Shown: positions 12,801 through 22,200 of the stretch, in pieces | Layout of the letters: the number at the start of each line of letters is the position of its first letter | Position numbering within the stretch: position 1 is the first letter of the stretch | Position numbers and translations under genes: made by a program | DNA from: Erpobdella octoculata | Taxonomy: Eukaryota > Annelida > Clitellata > Hirudinida > Erpobdellidae | NCBI GenBank assembly: GCA_963978895.1 | Contig: OZ022238.1 | Span: forward strand, 43,883,325 to 43,947,324 | Direction of reading: 5' to 3' | DNA length: 64,000 nt | Notes under the pieces: generated by a model | Told to the model about the DNA's origin: nothing | The model's input: the letters and a program-made list of their open reading frames with translations, nothing else | Databases searched by the model: none

Positions 12801-15800
12801 CTATTAGAACATGCAATGAAAGTTTTAGAGAGGGTGATTGAAAAAAGAGTAAGGAAGATTGTGAAAATTGATGGTATGCAGTTTGGTTTAATGATGGGGA
12901 AAGGTACTACCGATGCTATTTTCATAGTTCATCAGCTGCAGGAAAAGTATCTTGCCAAGAACAAAGTTCTGTGGATGGCCTTCGTTGATCTTGAAAAGGC
13001 ATTTGATAGTGTACATCGTGAGATAGTGTGGTGGGCTCTGAGATGTCTAGGTGTGGATGAATGGTTAGTTTCCGTGATAAGAACAATGTATGATGATGAT
13101 GCAGCGACAGTGGTGAGAGTAAATGGGAAGGAGAGTGATGCTTTCAGCGTTAAGGTTGGAGTGCATCAGGGTTCAGTTCTCAGCCCATTGTTGTTTATCA
13201 TTGTTTTAGATGCCTTATCATGGGAGCTCAGGGTAGGCTTGCCAATGGAACTGCTCTATGCTGATGATCTTGTTTTATTATCTGAGACAGAAGATTCTCT
13301 CCTGGAAAAGTTAAGGATCTGGAAAATTGGCATGGAAGCGAAAGGCCTCAGAGTGAATGTGAGAAAGACAAAAATCATGAAGTGTCGGGCTGGAATGGGA
13401 CAGGTGAAGAAGTCGGGTAAATGGCTATGCAGTGTATGCAGAAAAGGTGTTGGCTCCAATTCTATTTGTTGTGTGGATTGTAAGAGTTGGGTTCATAAAA
13501 GGTGCAGTGGCATTTTGGGTAGTTTGAAAGATCTTGTTGGCTTCCGTTGTAAGAGTTGTGTGGCTGGTGGTTCTGTTCAGGAAGAGTTGTTGGGTGAGGT
13601 TGAGGTTGAGCCAGACGTAAAGGTGGAGTGTGTGACCAAGTTCTGTTACCTAGGTGACACATTAGGTGCAGGAGGAGGTGTAGAAGAGGTGGTGAGACCT
13701 AGAGTGTGTTCTGCCTGGGCTAAATTCAAAGAGTTATCTCCTATCTTTACAACCCGTAGTGCATCCTTTCATGTGAAAGGAAATGTGTATAGGGCCTGTG
13801 TTCAAAGTGTCCTTGTTTATGGCACTGAAACATGGTCTATGAAGGTGGAGAATCTAAGAAGTTTAGAAAGGGCAGAGCGTATGATGGTTATATGGATGTG
13901 TGGTGTTTCGTTGAATGATCGTGCACGTAGTGTGGATTTGTATAGCCTTCTGGATGTTCCTTGTGTGGCTGATGTGGTGAGGAGTGGAAGACTAAGGTGG
14001 TTTCGACATTTGGAGCATAAAAGTGCTGATGATTGGGTTTCGGCAATTAGAGATGTGGATGTTGCAGGAGTGAAAAGTAAAGGTAGAAGTAGGAAGCTTG
14101 GTGGGAATGTGTGAAAAAGACATGGATGAGCTCGGCCTGAAGCGGCAGTCTGCCCTGGATCGTGACTTGTGGAGGGGCATGATATTGAAAAACGTCCAAC
14201 TCTAGCATAGCGTGGAATAGGGACGTTTCAAAAATAAATGATGATGATGTGTAAATGATATATTATTTTTTTCCAACAACATTAATTATTATTCTGTGTT
14301 TTTTTGTGCAAAATAATTTGTTCTTTTTTAAATTCACAGCAGTTTATTCCCAAAGTGGTATCAACTAGATATGATTAAACAATTTAATCGTGGTTTGTGT
14401 GGGGGGCATCTATAAACGACTGCTTCTAGTTGTTCTGTAGAAATAGGTCCACGAGTGAGTTAGAGCAGTGATTTGCGGCTAAGAAGTCTAATGACTAATG
14501 CCTCATTGTCAAGCTTATTATTATTATTATTTATTTATTCTCTTATATTCTCATGTTTGTAACTCGAATGTCTTTTTTACTTGCTTCAGTTCAATTATAT
14601 TGATCGTATTGAAATCATATGATTCATGAATTCCTTTCAGCCTAACTCTACTCAAAATGCTCTGGTGAGTCGTAAGAGTAATTCAACTCCGAGCCTGAGT
14701 GACAATGCCGAGCAGAAAACCGTACCGGCACCTCTGGATCAGGTCGCTTCTGCCGAAAATTTGACATCTTCCACAGCAACAACAATTGTAACTCCTACCT
14801 CCCTGGTTGGTATAATTTTGTTTACTTGATTCCTTAAAAATTATTTTTTTCCTATAAATTTATTATTTCAAGTTCCTCAATGGATTAATTATCCTTTGAT
14901 ATTCATTCGTTCATTTTCATGGGCTTTTGTAGCCCGAAGATTCAACAGAGATGACGGGTACCACCATTGAAGCAGGGTTGCAAGCCAGCGGAACTGATGT
15001 TGTGCAACTACCACCACCATCTTCTTCAGCTGTACCCTGTTTGGTGCAAGAAGCTCTGGAAAGTGGCAACGAAATTGAAATTGCCAGGAATAAACAATTC
15101 GGTAGCATCGACTCTGTTACCGTAACCGTCGAATCGGTGGAAGATTCGTCTCAGGGAGCTGCAAGTGCTCCTGATGATACATCAGGGATCGTTCTGCCAG
15201 ACGTCACTCCTCAGAATAACATTACAGTTACTCTCAATCCGGTGGCATCGGTGCCGATCACTTCTTCCGGTCTCACCTCCTCCAGTCTGACTCATCATCA
15301 TCAGGTTCTCAAGCCGAACGTCATGAGGAAGTTGTTCTCCCACGAACATCTACTCGAGAATAACAATCGCTTCGCCGCGTCATCGTCGAATCCTCCTCCG
15401 AACAAAGTCATTCGTAGGTCTGGAAACACGCTGAACAGTTCTTCGACCAGCGGAACGGCGATCAACGAGACCAATTCGGGTTCTTCCGCTTCCTCGTCCG
15501 TGCAGAGTGCAGCCAGATTGGATTCCTTGCACCATCAGCTCGGCTCCCTGTTCAAGTGCTACCCGGCGAAGAACAATGAAATGAAGAAGAACAACAATCA
15601 GGCTGCACAACAGCAAGAGGTTTGTTTTATCTTGGCTACACTGCTTGCTTTTCTTGAATGAATGTCTCTTTGGTTATTTGTAGCGAGAGGTACTACTTAC
15701 TGGGTGTTCTGTTTTAAGAGATGTAACAGTACAATTAGTTTTTTTTCTCTTGATTTTATATTATTGAACTTTGTAATTCATGCAGTCATAATAAGTGTAT

Positions 15801-18800
15801 TATTTTATCCATAAATTCTAAATTTAAAAAAAAGAATAACTAAATAAAAGTTGAAATTCTAAATTTATACCAGATGAGTGTGAGCGTACCAAACCTGACA
15901 TCGTCTATGGACCAGACTGTGAGCTTGTTGGAGTCATTTTCTGCAGTGGTCAAGAGAAACATTGGAAACAACGTCAACAATATTGTTTCAAGCAGTGACA
16001 ATCCTTGTAGTAGTCTTGTCAGATTTGCTCTGTCGGCACAATCGCCCGGTATGCGTCTTACCTATTTAATTAGTTTTATTATCTCGGTCTTTTTGTTATG
16101 AAGATTTGTTTATTTGTTTAAACCAGCAACTCTGGCTGGCAACTTGCTTTCAGCTGCTCAAAGTTTCCCCAATCTGACCTCCGGTACTGGGAGCACCACA
16201 ACACCGACCTTGACCTCATCCTCGGCCAGTCAGGCCATCAGCGGTCACGTGGCTGCCTGGAGTCGTGCCCTGACTATGAGTTTGGCTTCTAGCGACAGTG
16301 ACAATGACTTCCTGGAAATGTGCCGAGCCAGGACTTTCCTGGCCGAGCTGGAAGACGATGATGAACTTCCCGAGGCGGATGATGAATGCGATGAAAACGA
16401 GAACGAAGAAAGCAATGATAAAGCGGATGATGATTTCGATGATGCCGGGGTGGGTTTTCATAATTTCTAACCTGGTTTTCACTACTTTTACTTGTGTTTA
16501 TAATGTTTATATGCCGTGAATGAAATCGTTTTAAATATATTTAGGACGATGACGATACGGACCACGGAATGGAAAATACCGGAAGAAAGAAAGCGTGGGA
16601 CGACGAGTTTGTCTTGAAGAGACAGTTTTCCTCTCTGGTTCCTGCTTTCGATCCGCGACCGGGTAGAACGAATGTCAATCAGACCCAGGATCTCGAAATC
16701 CCTGCACCGGGAACGGACTTGCCTGCGACATCGGCTGAATGTCAACTGCCCTCCTCCGTGATGGAGATGTCTCCTAGTCTTCGACTGACTCTCAAAAATT
16801 TCCCATCTCAAAATGTTTGTAATGGTTAATTAATTAATTAAAATAATTAATCATTATTTTGTCATGTCGGGATTTTATATTGTTATTTGTTAGGTTATTA
16901 TTTTTATTTTATTATTTTCTTATTTTAATTATTGATTAAAATGTATGTTTTCAAATGAGCAGATTGGGGCAGTTGATACTGATATACCCCTGAATGATAC
17001 AAGTTCTTCAATTTTCAAATATGTCCAACAACTTGTTGTCCAGTCAAACCCGACCAATAGACAGGAGAAGTTAAAAAGAATATGGGAGCCTACATACATG
17101 TCAGTTAGACAGTGCATTGGGTTGATTTATTTCATCATATTTGAAAGTATTATATTTTATAATAATATTTATTTGATCATATTTGAAAGTATTATATTTT
17201 ATAATAATAATAATTTTATATTTTAACTTCAATTTTGTTGTTATAAAATTAGACCAATCGTATCTTCTTGTAATTTCATTAGCATAACATACAAAGAACA
17301 GAAGTCTGGAGAATATTCAAATTCAAGCTTCAAATCGGTGAGATTATTTAATGTATTTTTTAGATTAACAACTAATCAATTGAGTGATTTTTTTTATTTA
17401 CTTATTATTTTTATTTATTTATTTAGTTATTCATTTATTTTTAATTTACTTATCCTATTTAGTTACAATTTAATATTGAGTTTTCAGAAATATTTTTGGT
17501 TCCTGTTAACTGAAACTCCTGTCGTATCGAGCATGCCTTGTTTGTGTCTCAGTTGAAGATTAAATTTCAATAACAGTTGCATGACATACTTCAGTCCTCG
17601 ACCACTTCTTTCTTTCTTTTCTATCTGTTTTCTACTTCTTGTAAATATTTCTTTTCACTCACTCTTTGAAAGTATATATTAGTTATGATGTAAAAAAGAC
17701 ATTTTTAAGGTATCTTTGTTTTCTCCATTTTGAGAAGATCTTTGTTTTCTCCATTTTGAGAAGATCTTTGTAAGATGTCTACTAACTAACTAGAAGTTAT
17801 TAGACTGGATAACCGATCTAAATTTCTTTCTTTTTTTTTTGAAGATGGAACTTTTAATTTGTATTGTGAATGATTTCTATTTGGAATTTATCTTCAAGTC
17901 TCATCATCTGTAACTTTTCTTTGTAGAACTTTTCTGATCTAGATAGCTTGTCGGCTTCTGTTTTTATAAAAGGCTCCTCGAGCTGATTTCCCGGCAAAAA
18001 AACGTCAACCAGTTGTTTACAACTTTTCAGGGCTGCTGGCCACTGTCGTATGTGGAGATCCACCTAGGTACTGAGGTCCTTCGTAAAAGTCAGCTGATTG
18101 GTTACTTACGTGCCAATGCCAGCAACGATTTCTTGAAGCGTTGGAAACTGGTCGGCGCGATCAGGAGTATCAAAAAGTGCCGCAACTGTTTGCAACTGAC
18201 TGAGGCTTATAAGGTCAGTCAGTGGTGTGTATTTATGTACAAGTACTACGTATATATTTGTTTGTTGCATTGCTTTGGTACGTACAATTAAGGAATGTTG
18301 CTTTCATGTATCAACTTGCTTTTGAATCTATCAGTCAGCTGTTTTACACACACACACACACTCATCATTCTTGCTTCATCTGCTTCCTAAAAACGAAACT
18401 TTTTCTTTTTATAAAATAAAATAAAATAAATACTAACAGTCTTTAGTCTTTAATTTCAGAAAAAATTAAAATAACTTTTAAAGTTAAATAAATAGTGTGC
18501 AGGTTGATTAATTCAATTTACTTATATTCCTGATAATGATGAATACAAATAACATCTAACTTTATTCTAGCAACTTACATCTTAGCTTTTAATTTTAGTT
18601 TTGTTCTATTTTTTAGTTGTTATGATGTAGATTTAGTAGTTTTTGTTATTTCTTATATAAAAATTTATTTCAGCATGATTGCTTATCTTACCACCATGGT
18701 TTGATTTACGTCTAAGTTTTTTTTTAGCTTTTTGTTTTTATTTTGATGTTTTAAACTGGTTCGTAAATAATGTGGTTGAAGAATGTTTAATCAAGACATG

Positions 18801-19148
18801 TTGTATCAATGTAATGGTTAAAAGATATTTAATCAAGGCATGGTGTATCAATATAGTGGTTAAAACATATTTAATCAAGATGTGGTTTATCAGTATAGTT
18901 GTTGAAGAATATTAAATCAAGACAAGTTGTGATAAAATAAGTAATAAATATTAAAAAAATTATTAAATAATGTAATAAATAATTCAAATTCTAGGATTGT
19001 TTTATTGTTGGCTTGTATTTTTACAGACAAAACTATAAGCTCACTTCTGCTGTATGAAATAAAATATTTAATTTAAATAAATTTAAAAAAAAAAATTGTT
19101 ATAAAAAATTATTTCAATGAAAAAAAGTATTTTATTTAAATATTTAAA

Positions 19149-19220
<72 letters not shown>

Positions 19221-22200
19221 TAATACAATATTAAAATTTAAATGTTTTATTAATTAAAATAATTCTTTTTATAACAATTTTTTTTATTAAAATATTTTTT
19301 TTCAAACAATATCTCTTTTAGAACTTCTTGGAAATCAATCCACTACCACCAGTACCACAACCACATCAACCTTCTTCTCGACCTTCACAGCCGGCAAACC
19401 TGGATGGACGAGTCGATCATTCTTCGTCTGGAACTTCCTGCTCCGTCGATGATGTTCTCTTTCTCTTGAAGCTTCTCTATTCCATTTCTTTTGATAGTCA
19501 TTTCAAAGATACTCCAGGTAGGCTTACTTACCTGGCTTTTTTTCTTTCAAAATTTATTTAGTTTACAGATTTTCATGGTTTAGATAAATTTGTTTGTTTT
19601 TTTTTTTTTAGATGGGTTGAATTAATTGTCTTTTGTAGTCTTTGGCAATAATATGTTGGTTTGTGTATAATTTAGGTGTAAAAAATAGCTTCAAATGCAA
19701 CAATATTTTAAACTGAAGGAGAAATAATTGATGAGATCTGCAACATTTTGTTCTGAAGCATTTTGTCAAATAACGTTTTGTCTGCAACTATAATAACATT
19801 GTTATTATATATGCCCACGCTATTATAGTGTAGTAAAAAATCTTGGCATGTTCAGGACAGAATAGTACAGGGGTATTTTGTTCTTCTATGAACAAACGAA
19901 GACCAGTACTGTCAGAGTTGTATTTAAAATTGGTCGAGGAAACATGGTTTTAAGAGCTTTACCTTTGTTTTATTTGTAGTTGGTTTTTGAAGAAGTTTTT
20001 TTTTTTACTCCAGCAGTTGTTGATTCAAAGTCAGATGTTCCTCCTCAGATTGTTGTTGAAGATTTTAACAGTAAAAAAATTACAAACAAATTGGTACAAC
20101 AGGTTCAGGTATATATATTTGATTTAATTATTTTATTTTAATTTCATTAGAATACAGTTTTGTATTCATTAATTTAATTTGTTTTATGTTTTATAATTTT
20201 TTCTATTATTTGCATTTAACTATAAATAATAAAATAGCTCGATGATTATAATTAAAGGATTCGTTGGTGTTAGCGAGTGGTGCTCTTCCTGATTGGTGTG
20301 AAAAATTAACAACTTTCTACCAGATGTTATTCTCATTCGATACGAGGCTCATGTTCTTCTCTTGTACTGCATTCGGAACGTCGAGGTTCGTGTTGTGGTA
20401 TTTTTTCTTCGTAAATCTGTTGGAAAATAAACTTTATTTAATGAAATATGTATTTGATTGGATGGAAGAATCGTTTGATTGAATGGAGGAATCATTTGAT
20501 TGGATGGAAGATGTATTTGATTCGATGGAAGATGTATTTGATTCGATGGAAGATGTATTTGATTCGATGGAAGATGTATTTGATTCGATGGAAGATGTAT
20601 TTGATTCAATGGAAGATGTATTTGATTCGATGGAAGATGTATTTGATTGGATGGAAGATGTATTTGATTGGATGAAAGATGTATTTGATTGGATGGAAGG
20701 TGTATTTGATTGGATAGAAAATGTATTTGATTGAATGGAAGATGTATTTGATGGATGGAAGATGTATTTGATTGGATGGGAGGTGTATTTGATTGGATGG
20801 AAGATGTATTTGATGGATGGAAGATGTATTTGATTGGATGGAAGATGTCTTTGATTGGATGGAGGATGTATTTGATTGGAAGATGTATTTGATTAGATGG
20901 AAGGTATATTTCATTGAGTAGTAGATGTATTTAATTGGATGGATGATATATTTAACTGAATGGGAAATGGGTTTGATTGGATGGAAGATATATTTGACTG
21001 AATGGGAAATGTGTTTGATTGGATGGAAGATGTATTTGATTGGATGGAGGATGTATTTGGTTGGATGGAATATGTATTTTCTGGATTTCATGAAAGATAT
21101 ATTTAATATCTCATTTGACATTCTTAGTATATTTTGTATATGTAAGAGTTCTAATAGTTTTCTTTGCTCTTATGGCTCAAAATAAGCTGCTCCATATATT
21201 TCTACTTTTCGCTTTTTTCAGAGCCATTGTTTGGCTTCAGAACAAGAGAGAATCACAGTTAGATAGAAGCAGAGGAGGTTTAAGGAGAGATGACAGTCAG
21301 GACTTCAGGGTCGGTCGTCTGAAGCACGAAAGAGTTTCTGTCCCGCGAGATGATTCGCTCATGCAATGGGCAGTACAAGTCATGAAATGTCATGCACAGA
21401 GAAAGTCCATACTTGAGGTACCTCATATTCACAATGGAATTTTGATTAAAAACAGTTTTATTACTATTTACGTTATATTATATCAGATTGTGTTTCAAAG
21501 TTAATGTTTTGACATTTTAAAGGTTTTGTTAATAGTTTATTAAAATTTGTTATTTTCATTCATTATTTGAGTTGTTTGAAATACAACTCCATCTGACAAT
21601 TTTAACAGATTGAATTCAAAGGGGAAGAAGGAACTGGTCTAGGGCCATCTCTTGAGTTTTATGCATTAGTTGCAGCGGAACTGCAGAGGAAAACAATTGG
21701 ACTGTGGCTTTGTGATGATGATGATCTTCACAGAGATCTAGAAAGAGAGGTATTATATTTGTTGACTTATTAATTTGAATTCCTATGCATAATATCCAAT
21801 AACTTGTCCTGGATGCATGTTTCAGGTTGACATTGGTCGCGGAGTTAAACCAGCGGGTTATTACGTGCAGAGAAGTTCTGGTCTTTTTCCGGCACCTCTG
21901 CCACAAGATTCGGATGATATGATCAGAGTTGAAAGCCTGTTTCACTTCCTCGGTACCTTTCTTGCTAAGTGCATTCAGGACGGGAGGATTGTAGACATGC
22001 CTTTCTCGAGATCGTTCTTAAAGATGCTGTGCATGGGGCATGCTCTTTACGGGGATTTGTCACCGCTTCCAGCTTCTAAGTCGGATAACGGCACCACCGG
22101 CGAGATCGATGAAATTACAGAATGTACAAAAGGAGCATTAAAACCAGACCTTCAAGTAGAGAATGTACAAACTTCAGTTTCAAACGTGTCCAAAAACACT

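Noticed and set aside
11576..14200. Host gene in HECTD1 intron 21
   Set aside because: Endonuclease and reverse transcriptase motifs with frame breaks and a simple-repeat tail show a decayed retrotransposon.
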